Positions 26,601-35,900 of a stretch of 64,000 nt of DNA are shown here, piece after piece (position 1 is the first letter of the stretch; each line of letters opens with the position of its first letter). Position numbers and translations under genes: made by a program. The DNA comes from Viridilinea sp964592425 (GTDB lineage Bacteria; Chloroflexota; Chloroflexia; Chloroflexales; Chloroflexaceae): NCBI GenBank assembly GCA_964592425.1, contig CAZQCG010000014.1:1-64000 (forward strand). Reading direction: 5' to 3'. Below the pieces are notes generated by a model. It made no database searches and had not been told where the DNA came from. It saw only the letters and a list, made by a program, of their open reading frames with translations.

Positions 26601-27276
26601 TCTTGAGATTCGCGGTGCGGGTAACCTGCTCGGGGCCGAGCAGAGCGGCCATATCGCCGCCGTCGGCTTCGAGCTCTATTCACGCCTGCTCGAACAGGCC
26701 GTCAAGCAATTGAAAGCGCGGGTTGACGCCGGAGAGGTGCCCACAAGCACGCAGGCATCCTCCGCCGACAAAGCTGAGCCAGCGGCGGGCGCACCCCTGA
26801 TCCTCAACGAAAAGATCCTCGTCAGCCCCCTCGTCACCCTCGACTTGCCCCTGACAGCCTACCTGCCCGCAGCCTACATCAGCAACGAGCAGGTGCGTTT
26901 GGGTCTCTACCAGCGCATGGTCGAAGCCCAGACACCCCAGGAGGTGCGCGAGCTGCGCAACGAGCTCGAGGATCGTTTTGGCTCGCCCCCTGACGAGGCC
27001 ATTCACCTGCTGACCTGGCTCCAGATCAAGGCCCTGGCCCTGCAGGCGGGGGTCAGCTCGATCATCACCACCGATGACGAATTTGTTGTACGCTTGCCCA
27101 TTCTTGTCGCCGAAGCCCGTGAGCGTCTGCGGCGGCGCTACGGGCGTGACGCAAGTGTGAAGATCGGGCCGCAATTTGTGCGCCTCAACCGCCGTGCTCT
27201 GGCCACCGGCTGGAGCGCCAAGCTGCTCGGCCTGCTCGAAGTATTGGCATCAGGAGGAGCTTCCCTATGCGCATGA
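23656..27276 (+). CDS. mfd: Transcription-repair coupling factor Mfd
   Basis: Superfamily-2 translocase that removes stalled RNA polymerase and recruits UvrA. 1206 aa, slightly longer than usual. The order is a UvrB-like N-terminal part, RNA-polymerase interaction domain (KLGDYVVHIEHGIAVYEGL, ~513), helicase motif I GDVGFGKTEVALRA (~661), motif II VDEEQRFGV (~761), motif III TLTATPIPRTL, motif VI QLYQLRGRVGRS, and a C-terminal TRCF domain (LNEKILVSPLVTLDLPLTAYLPAAYI). ATG at 23656 lacks a clear Shine-Dalgarno. Its 3' end overlaps the next gene by 10 bp. Confidence 0.97.
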   Translation: MASHLHTLDKLSLTLARLPAMATLAQTLAARPPQLRVAPLLAPARTPLVAALAHLHPAPLLYLLTSGDAALRAADDLRQWLGAERVLAYPASDAMPYELMSPGNHVLAERLRVLALLAAHRRQPPSVQTPLVIVAPVKALLQPTLSPAELAAVTISLQRGQLISPDRLLARLVELGYRRVPLIEAPGELSRRGDLLDLWPPADELPLRIEFFGDEVDNLRRFDPATQRSEARLEAVMLGPPHEIPLWRRDEALARLEAMPLAGLRPETHAEWRAAREQIELGQRFEGRAFYGPLFRSEPLTGLLAHLPPGSAVLLAEAQFLAQHAIEMQTQAEDQRIRLIESAELPASFPRPYLRWEELVDAEAARQATYSLVDLTATEGEAQIVPPAFAPAELFGGQFRRLVSDIVARLERGEQVMAVTNQAARLQDLVAARLNEVQVDPAMQPGMQPPPPPAFQVVHGALDGGWRLAELGLVLYSDSEIFGLRQRRPLSERRKRLSGGDERAAFVRGLKLGDYVVHIEHGIAVYEGLIRRVVGEIEREYLVLRYAASDKIYVPVDQVDRVSRYIGAGDSTPTLTRLGTQEWERAKRKARAAVQDMAQDLLKLYAQRQLTSGYAYSPDNDWQRELESAFPYMETDDQLRAISEVKHDLEHSVPMDRLICGDVGFGKTEVALRAAFKAIQDGRQVAILVPTTVLAQQHFDTFSRRMAAFPVNLEMLSRFRLPREQTAILSNLSHGKIDILIGTHRLLSRDVSFKDLGLVIVDEEQRFGVRHKERLKQLRAEVDVLTLTATPIPRTLHMAMAGIRDLSVIDTPPEDRVPIKTYVQPYDEDLVREAILRELERDGQIYYVHNRVQSIYHVAARLRSLVPEARIGIGHGQLEERELERVMLDFFEGRYDVLVCTTIIESGLDVPNANTIIIDHAISFGLAQLYQLRGRVGRSANRAYAYLLYRQDQPMTPEAQARLEAIQEATELGAGFRVAMRDLEIRGAGNLLGAEQSGHIAAVGFELYSRLLEQAVKQLKARVDAGEVPTSTQASSADKAEPAAGAPLILNEKILVSPLVTLDLPLTAYLPAAYISNEQVRLGLYQRMVEAQTPQEVRELRNELEDRFGSPPDEAIHLLTWLQIKALALQAGVSSIITTDDEFVVRLPILVAEARERLRRRYGRDASVKIGPQFVRLNRRALATGWSAKLLGLLEVLASGGASLCA

Positions 27277-28028
27277 TCGATCTCTCGACAGCGATTGCCC
27301 CTAGCCCGCCCGGCACGCCCGACCTGATCCGTGTGAATCTGGACTACGCCGACCACCGCGTCGGCGCAGCGACAATCCAGGCGGTCTTTCAGGTACCACC
27401 AGCCCTTCTGCGTGACCAGGAGGGTTGGGCGGTCGAGACCTTCACGCGCTTCGGCACCCACGACAGCACCCATGTCGATGCGCCCTGGCATTACAACAGC
27501 ATAATCCAGGGCCAGCCCGCCCAGACGATTGACCAGTTGCCGCTGGAGTGGTTTTTTGCCCCTGGCGTTGTGCTCGATATGCGTCACAAGCCCGACGGCG
27601 AGGTGATTACTACTGTCGAAGTGCAGGCCGCCCTGGCTGCGATTGGCCACACCCTGCGGCCCCAGGAGATCGTGCTGATGCACACCGGGCGCGACGCCTA
27701 CTATGATCAGCCCGACTACATGTTTCGTGGCCCTGGGGTTGCCGCCGAGGCTACCCGCTGGCTCTTTGCGCAGGGTGTGCGGGTGATGGGCATTGACGCC
27801 TGGGGCTGGGACGCGCCCCTCAACCAGCAGGCCCGCGAGGCGCTTACCCAGCAGGCCCCCGGCATCTTCTGGGCTGCGCACCAGGTCGATCTGCCCTACT
27901 GCCAGATCGAGCGCCTGGTGAATCTGGCCGCCCTGCCAGCCCACGGGTTTACCCTGGCCTGCTTCCCACTCAAGATCCAGGGCGGCAGCGCTGGCCCCTG
28001 CCGGGCCGTCGCCATCCTGCCCGCCTGA
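27267..28028 (+). CDS. Cyclase-family metal-dependent hydrolase (kynurenine formamidase-like)
   Basis: 253 aa of the cyclase/KynB family. The metal-binding motif is present as FGTHDSTHVDAPWHYN (family HGTHxDxPxH), and the later DAWGWDAPLN and FTLACFPLKIQGGSAGPCRAVAI segments also match the fold. An AGGAGGAG site lies inside the end of mfd, so translation is coupled. True kynurenine formamidase activity is not proven. No other kyn genes are nearby. It is followed 23 bp later by an FAH-family hydrolase. Confidence 0.85.
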   Translation: MRMIDLSTAIAPSPPGTPDLIRVNLDYADHRVGAATIQAVFQVPPALLRDQEGWAVETFTRFGTHDSTHVDAPWHYNSIIQGQPAQTIDQLPLEWFFAPGVVLDMRHKPDGEVITTVEVQAALAAIGHTLRPQEIVLMHTGRDAYYDQPDYMFRGPGVAAEATRWLFAQGVRVMGIDAWGWDAPLNQQAREALTQQAPGIFWAAHQVDLPYCQIERLVNLAALPAHGFTLACFPLKIQGGSAGPCRAVAILPA

Positions 28029-28051
28029 GTAGTCTGTGAAGGAGCTTCGCG

Positions 28052-29038
28052 ATGCGCCTGAAACGTGTGCGCCTGACCGATGGCACAACCTCAACCGCTA
28101 TCCTGCATGCTGGCAACTGGCTGCCCCTGGTTCCAGTGCTCGCCACATCGTCCGACTCCACCCTGGTCGGTATCGGCGACGACCTGGTTGCCTGTCTGAG
28201 CGGCGGGCCTGCTCTCCAGGCCAGGCTCACTGCGGCGTTGGAGGCTACCGCGCCCCGCCACACCGAGTTGGCTGCCCTGGTGGCTGACGAGGCTATGCTG
28301 CCCTTTGCCCCGCGCTCATTCCGTGACTTTATGCTCTGGGAGCGTCACGTCATCGAGGCTACCCGCGGGCTTTACCGCCGCTTTGCCCCGCAGCTCTATG
28401 CCACCATCGCCGCCGAAGAGGCCCGCCTTGGCGCGGTGCCGTCCCAACTCCAACCCCGCCCGCTCTGGTACAAACGCCCGATCTATTACATGGGCAACCA
28501 CCTGAGCTTCCGACCCGATGGAGCTGCTATTGCCTGGCCAGCCTATACCCAGGCCCTCGACTACGAGCTGGAATTGGGCGTGATCATCGCCCACCCCATC
28601 GCCAGCCCCGACCCCGCCGCAGCTCTCGCGGCCATTGGCGGCTTTGTACTGGTCAACGACTGGAGCGCTCGCGACGTGCAGATCCCCGAGATGACCGAAG
28701 CCCAGTTCGGGCCAGTCAAAGCCAAACACTTTGCCACCAGCATGGGCAGCGAGGTTGTTACCCCCGACGAAATCCTGCCCTATGTGAACAGCCTGGCGGC
28801 CCGCGTGCGGGTCAATGGTGAGATCTGGGGTGAAGGCACGACGGCGGGTATGCAGCACGACCTGGCCGCCATGGTTGCCTATGCTGCCCTGGGTGAGCAG
28901 CTACAACCTGGCGAGTTGCTGGCCACCGGCACCATCCCCGGCTGCTGCGGGGTCGAGCTGGATCGTTGGCTCAGCCCCGGCGACGACGTCGAGCTCGAGT
29001 TGGAACGGGTAGGCCGCTTAAGCAACCCCGTCGGTTGA
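28052..29038 (+). CDS. Fumarylacetoacetate hydrolase (FAH) family protein
   Basis: 328 aa. An N-terminal cap (residues 1-~115) precedes the FAH fold, with metal-ligand residues in LDYELELGVIIAHP (ExE), VLVNDWSARDVQ, and a KxF-like segment PVKAKHFATSMG. GELLATGTIPGCCGVEL and LSPGDDVELELERVG are typical ends. GAAGGAG ribosome-binding site. Pairing with a cyclase-family hydrolase suggests catabolism of an aromatic or diketo acid, but the substrate cannot be told from sequence. Confidence 0.88.
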   Translation: MRLKRVRLTDGTTSTAILHAGNWLPLVPVLATSSDSTLVGIGDDLVACLSGGPALQARLTAALEATAPRHTELAALVADEAMLPFAPRSFRDFMLWERHVIEATRGLYRRFAPQLYATIAAEEARLGAVPSQLQPRPLWYKRPIYYMGNHLSFRPDGAAIAWPAYTQALDYELELGVIIAHPIASPDPAAALAAIGGFVLVNDWSARDVQIPEMTEAQFGPVKAKHFATSMGSEVVTPDEILPYVNSLAARVRVNGEIWGEGTTAGMQHDLAAMVAYAALGEQLQPGELLATGTIPGCCGVELDRWLSPGDDVELELERVGRLSNPVG

Positions 29039-29046
29039 CGTCAGCC

Positions 29047-29328
29047 TCAGGCTGTCTCATTGCCATCGAGCAGCCACTGGTACGAGACGGCCAGCACCTT
29101 ACTCAGAGCGATAATTTCAGCCGCGTTAAGCAGGGCTTCGCCATTCTCGACGCGGCTGAAATGTGCGCGGCTCACAAAGACCTGCACCAACTCCATACGT
29201 GCACGCAGTTGATCCTGGGTCAGGGTCAACCCCTCGCGTCGCAGGCGTACCCGCGCACCAATAGCCGCAGCAAGGTTCCTGCGGCTGATCACATATTCCT
29301 CTGGCAGATCTTGCATCCGCTTGGGCAT
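29047..29328 (-). CDS. XRE-family helix-turn-helix protein
   Basis: 93 aa. A Cro/C1-type helix-turn-helix occupies about residues 18-88 (IGARVRLRREGLTLTQDQLRARM...FVSRAHFSRVENGEALLNAAEIIALSKVLAVSYQWLLDGNE). The ATG at 29328 has GGGAG seven bases upstream. No effector domain is fused. It is convergent with the FAH gene 8 bp away. The target is unknown; no toxin-like partner is next to it. Confidence 0.82.
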   Translation of the reverse strand: MPKRMQDLPEEYVISRRNLAAAIGARVRLRREGLTLTQDQLRARMELVQVFVSRAHFSRVENGEALLNAAEIIALSKVLAVSYQWLLDGNETA

Positions 29329-29656
29329 AGTTGCTCCCAGGCGGATACCTTCGCATATCTGCGCGCCTCGCTGTCCCAACTTTGAGAATCAGCCATGCCA
29401 GCTTGATGCGAGAGCCTCGGTCGCATCTGCTGGTTTGCGTGTGGGCCAGAAGCCTGCGCACCCAGGCTATGTTCACGGATGCTTGCCTTTAGGCGCAGCA
29501 GCCCAGACGGCCCATCGCTATGAGCCTTGGCTAAGAGCAGGATTTAGGAGATAGCAAATAGAAAATAGCCCGAGCGCATCAGTACGCGGCGAGTGACGCT
29601 GAACTGTAAACCAGCCCGAAACCTTGTCTAAGGTCAATACCTTTCAGATAAGCTCA

Positions 29657-29680
29657 CGCAAAGCCGCAAAGCCGCAAAGC
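29657..29680. repeat. Three tandem 8-bp repeats
   Basis: CGCAAAGC occurs three times without interruption. The repeat lies in noncoding DNA about 55 bp before the corA -35 region. No function is apparent. Confidence 0.8.
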
Positions 29681-29733
29681 TTCTGCGTCTGATCGGCCTT
29701 GATCGATCTGCGCTTGCCCCTATTTGCAAAGGA

Positions 29734-29760
29734 TTGTGTCTAAGGTGCAAATGGTATAAT
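29734..29760 (+). promoter_or_regulatory. corA promoter (extended -10)
   Basis: TGG-TATAAT with the hexamer at 29755-29760. A weak TTGTGT at 29734-29739 leaves a 15-bp spacer, short but tolerable with an extended -10. The corA ATG follows 28 bp after the -10. Confidence 0.6.
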
Positions 29761-29787
29761 CCTGGCACGCAGGATTAGAGGTGCATA

Positions 29788-30771
29788 ATGCTCAAGCGTT
29801 CCTCAGACAATACGCAGCCGCAACGCCCGGTTGGGCAGAGTGTTGCCCCGGCAGCAATGCGCAAGCATTTTGTCGAGGGCGACCTGACCTGGGTGGATGT
29901 GATGTACCCTACCCGTGATGAGGTCTTTGCCCTCGGCGAACACTACGAGTTTCACCCGCTGCATATCGAAGACGTACTGTCGCGCAACCAGCGTCCCAAG
30001 ATCGACGACAACGACGAGGAAGGCTATGTCTTTCTTGTGTTGCACTTTCCGTTCTTCGACGAGGTTGAGCGGCTCTCGGTGATCAGCGAAGTAGATGTCT
30101 TTGTCGGATCCGGCTTTGTGATCACCTTTCACGACGGGCGGCTGCGCCCGATGCGCCGACTTGCCCAGACGGCCGGTGATGAGCGCGGCAGCGAATTGCT
30201 GCTCGGGCGTGGGCCGGGCTTTCTGCTCTACCGCCTTGTCGAGTCGCTGATCAACTACTGCTTCCCGATGCTCTACCGCCTTGATGAGAAACTTGATCTG
30301 GTTGAAGAGGCTATGTTCAAGCGCGACGGCCAGCGCGTGGTCGAAGATCTCTCGTATCTCAGGCGCGACATCATCGCCCTGCGCCGGATCATCAAGCCGA
30401 ACATCCCTGTTGTGCGCCTGCTGGCTGGCAAAGAGCGCGACTTTCTGCACCTTGATGAAGAGCAATATTTCGGCGACCTGGTCGATGGGCTCAACCGGAT
30501 CTGGGACATGCTCGAAGAGCAGAAAGAGATCATTGAGGGCCTCGATTCAACCCTCTTTAATGTCATGTCCAACCGGATCAACCAGGACATGAAGCTGTTC
30601 ACGCTGATCACCGTCATCCTCGGCCCAATGACCCTGATCACCGGCCTGCTCGGGATGAACGTCTCTATCCCCGGTGCTGATCATCCCTGGGCCCTGCCCA
30701 GTGTGGTGATCGTGATGGGGTTGATCGGCGTTGGACTCTTTCTCTTCTTCCGTCACCGTCGCCTGATCTGA
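29788..30771 (+). CDS. corA: CorA-family magnesium/cobalt transporter
   Basis: 327 aa. A large cytoplasmic funnel domain (residues ~1-265) with the long helix DGLNRIWDMLEEQKEIIEGLDSTLFNVMSNRINQDMKLFT, then two C-terminal membrane helices. The signature GMN is in LLGMNVSIPG (~287-290) at the pore entrance, and the acidic segment after it reads GADHPW. The C-terminus FRHRRLI is basic as usual. AGAGG ribosome-binding site. Ends 3 bp from the stop of a convergent gene. Confidence 0.93.
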   Translation: MLKRSSDNTQPQRPVGQSVAPAAMRKHFVEGDLTWVDVMYPTRDEVFALGEHYEFHPLHIEDVLSRNQRPKIDDNDEEGYVFLVLHFPFFDEVERLSVISEVDVFVGSGFVITFHDGRLRPMRRLAQTAGDERGSELLLGRGPGFLLYRLVESLINYCFPMLYRLDEKLDLVEEAMFKRDGQRVVEDLSYLRRDIIALRRIIKPNIPVVRLLAGKERDFLHLDEEQYFGDLVDGLNRIWDMLEEQKEIIEGLDSTLFNVMSNRINQDMKLFTLITVILGPMTLITGLLGMNVSIPGADHPWALPSVVIVMGLIGVGLFLFFRHRRLI

Positions 30772-30773
30772 CT

Positions 30774-31859
30774 TTACCTACCGGCCAATTCACGCGCCGT
30801 GGCGATCAGATCGGTGAAGACCCCGGCAGCAGTGACCGCCTGGCCAGCTCCGGGGCCGCGCACTACCAGTGGCCGTTCTGCGTAACGGATAGTGGTGAAG
30901 CTGAAGAGGTTATCCGGGCCGCGCAGTGTTGCCAGAGGGTGATCGCCTGGCACGTTACGCAGCCCAACGCTGGCCCCTTCAGGGGTGATGGTTGCGACAT
31001 AACGTAGGGCTCCACCCGTGGCCCGGGCCTGCTCAACCCGGGCCGCGAAGGCTTCGTCTAGTTCCTCGGCGCGGGCCAGGAACTCCTCGCGGCTCACTGT
31101 GGCCAGCACGGGTGGGAACCATGGTTCAGCGGGGATGGCGGATAGATCCCATTTCAGGCCACAGGTACGGGCCAGAATCAGGGCTTTGCGCGCCACATCG
31201 GCCCCACTCAGGTCGTCGCGCGGGTCAGGTTCAGTATAGCCCATCGCATGGGCAGCCCGTAGCGCCCTGGAAAGAGGCTGTCCGGCTTCCAATTCACTGC
31301 ACAGGTAGCCCAGGGTGCCGCTCATTGCCGCCTCGATCCGGGTTACCCGGTCGCCACTGGCGAGGAGGCCCTGCAGCGTGACGATCACCGGCAGCCCCGC
31401 CCCGACTGTCGCCTCGTAGCGTGTGGCACCATGGGCAGTGAGGGCCTTAAACGCGTCCATTGTCGCCGCCAGAGGCTTTTTATTGGCTAACACCACCCGG
31501 TCGCCACCGTTGATCCGATTTGCCAGGGCCTGCTCATGGCCCTCAGCGGCACTCAGATCGACAATGATCGCCGGATCACGCAGGGCCAGGGCCTCCCAAC
31601 GCATAGGTGTGCCGCCCGTTACCGGGCTGACCAGTGCGCCGCCCGCCTGCTTGGCTGCCAGCAGCGTGGCAAGCTCATCATCAGCAAGCGGCTTGCTGCT
31701 CGCCCGCATGCCACTGCTATCAGCCAGGGCGAAATAGTCCAGGCGCAGCCCGTAACGCTGAGCTACTGGCTCACGGGTTGCCAGCACCTGGCGCACTAGC
31801 TCACGGCCCACACCGCCCAGCCCGATCTGAACCATAGGGATGCTCGTGATCGCCATCAT
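30774..31859 (-). CDS. Homoserine dehydrogenase-like protein
   Basis: NAD(P)-dependent reduction of aspartate semialdehyde to homoserine is the expected reaction. The N-terminal Rossmann motif VQIGLGGVGRELVRQVL, VVLANKKPLA (cofactor/catalytic), YEATVGAGLPVI (substrate loop with conserved G-A-G), and MGYTEPDPRDDLSGADVARKALILAR are family signatures. About 361 aa with no ACT domain, so feedback control by threonine through ACT is not expected. ATG at 31859 has AGGGA five bases upstream; the frame extends to 31901 without support. No thrB/thrC next to it. Confidence 0.88.
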   Translation of the reverse strand: MMAITSIPMVQIGLGGVGRELVRQVLATREPVAQRYGLRLDYFALADSSGMRASSKPLADDELATLLAAKQAGGALVSPVTGGTPMRWEALALRDPAIIVDLSAAEGHEQALANRINGGDRVVLANKKPLAATMDAFKALTAHGATRYEATVGAGLPVIVTLQGLLASGDRVTRIEAAMSGTLGYLCSELEAGQPLSRALRAAHAMGYTEPDPRDDLSGADVARKALILARTCGLKWDLSAIPAEPWFPPVLATVSREEFLARAEELDEAFAARVEQARATGGALRYVATITPEGASVGLRNVPGDHPLATLRGPDNLFSFTTIRYAERPLVVRGPGAGQAVTAAGVFTDLIATARELAGR

Positions 31860-31930
31860 AAAAATCCCTGCGCCGATGGAAACGAAACAAGGTTTCATCA
31901 TCGCACGCGCTGTGTCTTATCTCACTGCTG

Positions 31931-32140
31931 CTAGTTGTCGCGGCGTTCGGCTTGACGGCGCATGGGCGGTGCTGCCTCACGCTGGCGCGGCGGATCATCA
32001 CGACGTGTCCGACAGCGCGGGCAGCGCGTCGGCTCGTTGAGAAAGCCTTTGTCGGCGTAGAACTCCTGCTCGCCAGCGGTGAAGATAAACTTCTCCCCGC
32101 AGCTGCGGCAGATCAGTTCCATGTCTCGATAGAAGGGCAT
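31931..32140 (-). CDS. Small zinc-ribbon protein
   Basis: 69 aa. CRSCG...CPRCR is a treble-clef/zinc-ribbon with the surrounding motif EKFIFTAGEQEFYADKGFLNEPTRCPRCR, characteristic of the short zinc-ribbon family found widely in bacteria. The tail is Arg/Pro-rich and could bind nucleic acid. Function of the family is unknown. It stands alone upstream of the homoserine dehydrogenase gene on the same strand (71 bp). Confidence 0.82.
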   Translation of the reverse strand: MPFYRDMELICRSCGEKFIFTAGEQEFYADKGFLNEPTRCPRCRTRRDDPPRQREAAPPMRRQAERRDN

Positions 32141-32228
32141 AGGTTTCGGTGCTCAGGGCTTAGGTTATCGCGTGGCACCTGATTTTATCATGGCAGGTGG
32201 AGGAAGGAAAGCTGAGCTGTGGCGTCAT

Positions 32229-32274
32229 ACCCTGAGTAGCACGAAGCGCGTAACGAAGGGTGTTCGCCCCTTCG
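32229..32274. repeat. Degenerate REP-like element with a 7-bp hairpin
   Basis: ACCCTGAGTAGCACGAAG (32229-32246) closely resembles one arm of the long inverted repeat at 55026-55081 (ACCCTGAGTACAGCGAAG). It is followed by a hairpin CGAAGGG/CCCTTCG (32254-32274). The element lies in the noncoding gap between the zinc-ribbon gene and the DinB gene. Confidence 0.5.
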
Positions 32275-32339
32275 ATGAGAATGGATCACGGAGTGCGCGG
32301 CGTAACGTCTTGCGCGATCCACGCCCGGAGCAGCCCGCC

Positions 32340-32942
32340 TCATGGAGTGTGCTCGCTATCTACCGGTGCTGGGCCAGGGAACTCGGCCAAGGCGAGGAGG
32401 GCGGAGGTCTGGTGCAGGTGGTGTTGCAGATGCACGACAATAATGCGGAAGGCGTCAAGCAGGCTGTAGGTGATAAACCATGCGGCGGGTGAGCTGATAA
32501 TGATCCGGCTGGGCTCCAGGGTGCGGCAGCGATCCATCAGCGCAACCAGCTCGTGCTGCTGTGCGGCGAAGCGATTCATCACATCGCCGGGAACAGCGGT
32601 TGTACCCGGTAGGAAGACTCTTGGTGCCTCAACGCGCCGGCTCGCCCCAGGTTCCAAAGCGCGGATGAGCATCGGGCCAAACAGCCCCGGCAGCAGCGGC
32701 ACACGCTCCCAGAGAGCCGGCTGCCTGATGCCTGCAAGGATCTGCTCAATCGTTGCGAAGTAGCTCGTATTGACGATGATCACATGCTCAACGCAGAAGC
32801 CGATGCTCCACTCTTCGGGGTTGGGTCGCCAGTTCAGCTGAGCTTCACTCAGGCCAGCGAAGCGGCGGGTAAACTCGGTGCCCGCAACAGTGGCCTCGGC
32901 GATCAAGGTGGGCAGATCTGCACTTATGATTGCAGTTGACAT
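32340..32942 (-). CDS. DinB-family (DUF664/DinB_2-like) protein
   Basis: 200 aa, probably a four-helix bundle with metal-binding His residues: LNWRPNPEEWSIGFCVEHVII (conserved W-P-EEWS-EH pattern) and IVVHLQHHLHQ near the C-terminus. Relatives include bacillithiol or mycothiol S-transferases and many uncharacterised proteins. GAGGG site before the ATG. It is 7 bp from the stop of the upstream fusion gene on the same strand, so co-transcription is likely. Function unknown. Confidence 0.82.
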   Translation of the reverse strand: MSTAIISADLPTLIAEATVAGTEFTRRFAGLSEAQLNWRPNPEEWSIGFCVEHVIIVNTSYFATIEQILAGIRQPALWERVPLLPGLFGPMLIRALEPGASRRVEAPRVFLPGTTAVPGDVMNRFAAQQHELVALMDRCRTLEPSRIIISSPAAWFITYSLLDAFRIIVVHLQHHLHQTSALLALAEFPGPAPVDSEHTP

Positions 32943-32949
32943 AAATCCC

Positions 32950-35900
32950 TCACGTCTTCATAGGATTCAGTATCAGTGGGGATACCCTCCAGGCGCGTCC
33001 GAGGGCGCTGAAGAGCCAGAAGGCCAGGGCCAGGTCGGGCCAGAAGTAGAACTGGTCTACCAGGCCGTGGGTGAGTGCTGCGGCCATGGCGGCGGCGACC
33101 CCGGCGAGCAGGGCCGGGCCGAGGGCGGCACCGCGCAGGCCCTCTCCCCCCTGGCTGATCGCCCGGCGTGCATCGCCAAAGAGCCGAATCAGCAACCAGG
33201 CGCAGGCCAGCAGGCCAGGTGGCCCCATACGCAGGGCCAGGTCGAGCAGCAGGTTGTGGGGATGGGCCGTATTGATCTCGTTCGTCCCGGCCAGATCGGG
33301 GCGGATGTAGTCCGGGTAGAGCCGCCCAAACTGGTCGAGCCCGATGCCCAGCGGGTGATCACGCAGCATGGCCAGGGCTGAGGCCCAGGTTGCCAGGCGC
33401 ACCCCGCTGCTGGCTCCAAAGGGATTCAGCCGCTCGATGTCGAGGGCTGCCAGTAGCACCAGGCCGAGCAGGGCCAGCCCGGCCAGAACGCCCAGGCCAA
33501 CCAGGGTACGCTGGCTGCGCCGGATCGCTGTTGGCAATAGGGTCAGGCCAAGCACCCCGGCGGCAACCAGGGCTCCAAGGTAGGCCCCGCGTGAGAAGGA
33601 GGCCAGCAGGCCCGCCAGGCTCAGGAGGGTGGCCAGCAGATAGGGCCAGGCCCGGCCCAGGCCCGCCCGGCGATCCGCTGCGCTCCAGAAGGCCCAATGG
33701 GCCAGCGCGGCGGCCACCGGCCAGGCGCGGCCCATCGCCAGGCCCAGGTTGTTGGGGTGACCGTAGAGGCTCGCGGCCCGTCGTACTCCCTCAACCAGCA
33801 CACTATCCTCACTGAAGCCGACCTTCGTGCCGAAGAGGGGGGCCAGGTTGAGGCCTAGCAACTGGAGGGTGCCGACCAGCCCGGCCACGGCGGCCCCACT
33901 TAGCCAGAACTGTACCACCAGCAGCCAGTAGTCGCCCCGGCCCTCGCTCAGCCAGCGCCGCTGCATCAGAGTCGCTGCGCCGATGAAGAGCAGCGGCTCA
34001 AGCACGAGCCAGCGCAGCTCTCGCAGGGCCGGGCCACGTGCATCGGCGATCAGCACGCCCCAGAGGGCCGCGAGCACAAAGAGGGCCTCCGGTGAGCGTA
34101 GCACCGCCCGCCAGAGGCCAGGTCGAGTCAGGGCCGCTGCTGCCCGGTGTAGCGCTTGCCTCAGCCCTGTGCGGAGCAGTTCCCAGCCCAGGCGCAGCGC
34201 CGTTGCCGCCAGGGCGATCAGCAGCAGCAGTTCGTGCAGCGGCAGGGCAAGGCCCTGCTCACGCAGGCCGAAGCGGGTATCGAAGATCGCTTTGGGGATG
34301 AAATAGAGCGGCACGGTTAGCGGTGTAAAGAGCAGGGCCAGGTCGGGGCGAACCAGGGCCAGCCCACCAAAGAGCGCCAGCCCACTCAGGGTCAGCGGGA
34401 GCTGCGGCGAGGCGCGGTAGGCCAGGGCGATGCTGAAGAGCATAGCCAGCAACATCGGCAGGGCTGGCGGCAGACGCTTGAGCAGCGGCCCACGGCGCAC
34501 CCGCTCAAGGGCCGGGAAGAGCGTGATCAGCGTTGCGGCACCGCCCAGGGCCAGGGCCGCAAGTAGCGCCAGCGGCCCGTAATCCCAGAGCAAGCCCCAC
34601 GGACGTGCCCGCTCAACCAGCAACAGATCGGGGGCTTGGTCGCCATACAACTCTAGCGTATGCACCCCATCAGGCAACTCCGGGGTAGCCAGGGCCTGCT
34701 GATCGCCATCCTCGCTACGTACCAGATTCAGCGGGCTGCCGTCCAGCCGGGCCTCAAAGGGGCCAGCCGCCGCCGTCGGGCCGGCGGGTATGAGCAGGCG
34801 TGTGCCACTGAAGCGGAGGCGCCAGCCCCCACTGATCGGCTCAACTGCGGGGTGCGTCCACAGGTGTGCTCCGACCCCGGCAACCACTGGCGCGGCACTG
34901 AACTCGCGCAGGGCGTGGTAGGCTGGCAACAGCTCCCAGTCACGGCTGATCAGGGCAAAGTAAGGCGTCGGATCGTTCGGGTCGGGCTCGGCGTAGCCAC
35001 CGTAGCGCAGCATCCAGATACTCATCACGCCCATCCAGGGCCACTCGTCGCGGGCGCGGAGCAGCTGGCCCACAAGATAGTCGCCCTTGGTTGTCTCGCT
35101 GACCGGCGCGCCCCAGGTCAGGCGGCGTTCAGGCGGCAGGCTGGCCGGGGCGCTGTTCCAGCCAAACTCAGTAACCCAGACCGGCGTTGCTGTATCGCCA
35201 TGGGCCAGCATCACTTCACGCAACAGCACAACCCGGCCCACATCGTTGCGTGTATCGACAGGGCGACTCCAGTTCCAGTTGGCGCGGTTGCGTAGAAAGA
35301 CGTAGCGGTGTTCGCTGGGGGGCTGGCCCAGGCCATAGGCCTGCGCGGCGAGCACATCGAAGTAGGCTGCCCCACCGGCGCGGTAGACCCGGTCGAGGTA
35401 GGCCAGTTCGGTCATCGGGGCGCGGGGGTCGAGGCCGTCGGTGGGAGCAAGCCCAGGGAAGAGGATGACTGCCTCAGGGTTGGCCGCACGGGCCGCCTCG
35501 GCCCCAATCCGCAGCAAGGCCGCAAAATCTTCGGGGCGCGGATCTTCCCAGCCCCACTCATTGCGCAGGTTTGGCTCGTTCCAGAGCTGAAAATGGCTGA
35601 CTGTCGGGCTGGTGGGGGCATCGGCGACACCATCGCCATCGTAGCGTTCAACCACGGTGCTGACAAAGGCCCCATAATCAGCAAAATTGTCGGGCGGCCC
35701 GGTCGAGTTGCCGTCGCGGGCCAGGCCGGCCTGGAAAACGGGGGTTGCGTTGGCCTGCACACGGGCCCAGGCTGGCGGGCGGTCGAGACGCCAGATCAGC
35801 TCGATTCCAGCGCTATTCGCCTCGGCGGCAATCTGATCATACTTCGCCCATGCCGAGACTGCGCCAACCGTGGCCAGGTTGCGCCGATCTTCAAAATCGC

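Larger units (their letters stand above)
29329..29787. other. Intergenic region between the XRE gene and corA
   Basis: About 460 bp without a supported gene. Base composition is less GC-rich than the neighbours, especially 29540-29760. It contains a short tandem repeat (29657-29680) and the corA promoter. The small open frames have no ribosome-binding site. Confidence 0.6.

Noticed and set aside
29047..29328. Antitoxin of a toxin-antitoxin pair
   Set aside because: The XRE protein could be one, but no toxin-like partner gene is adjacent.
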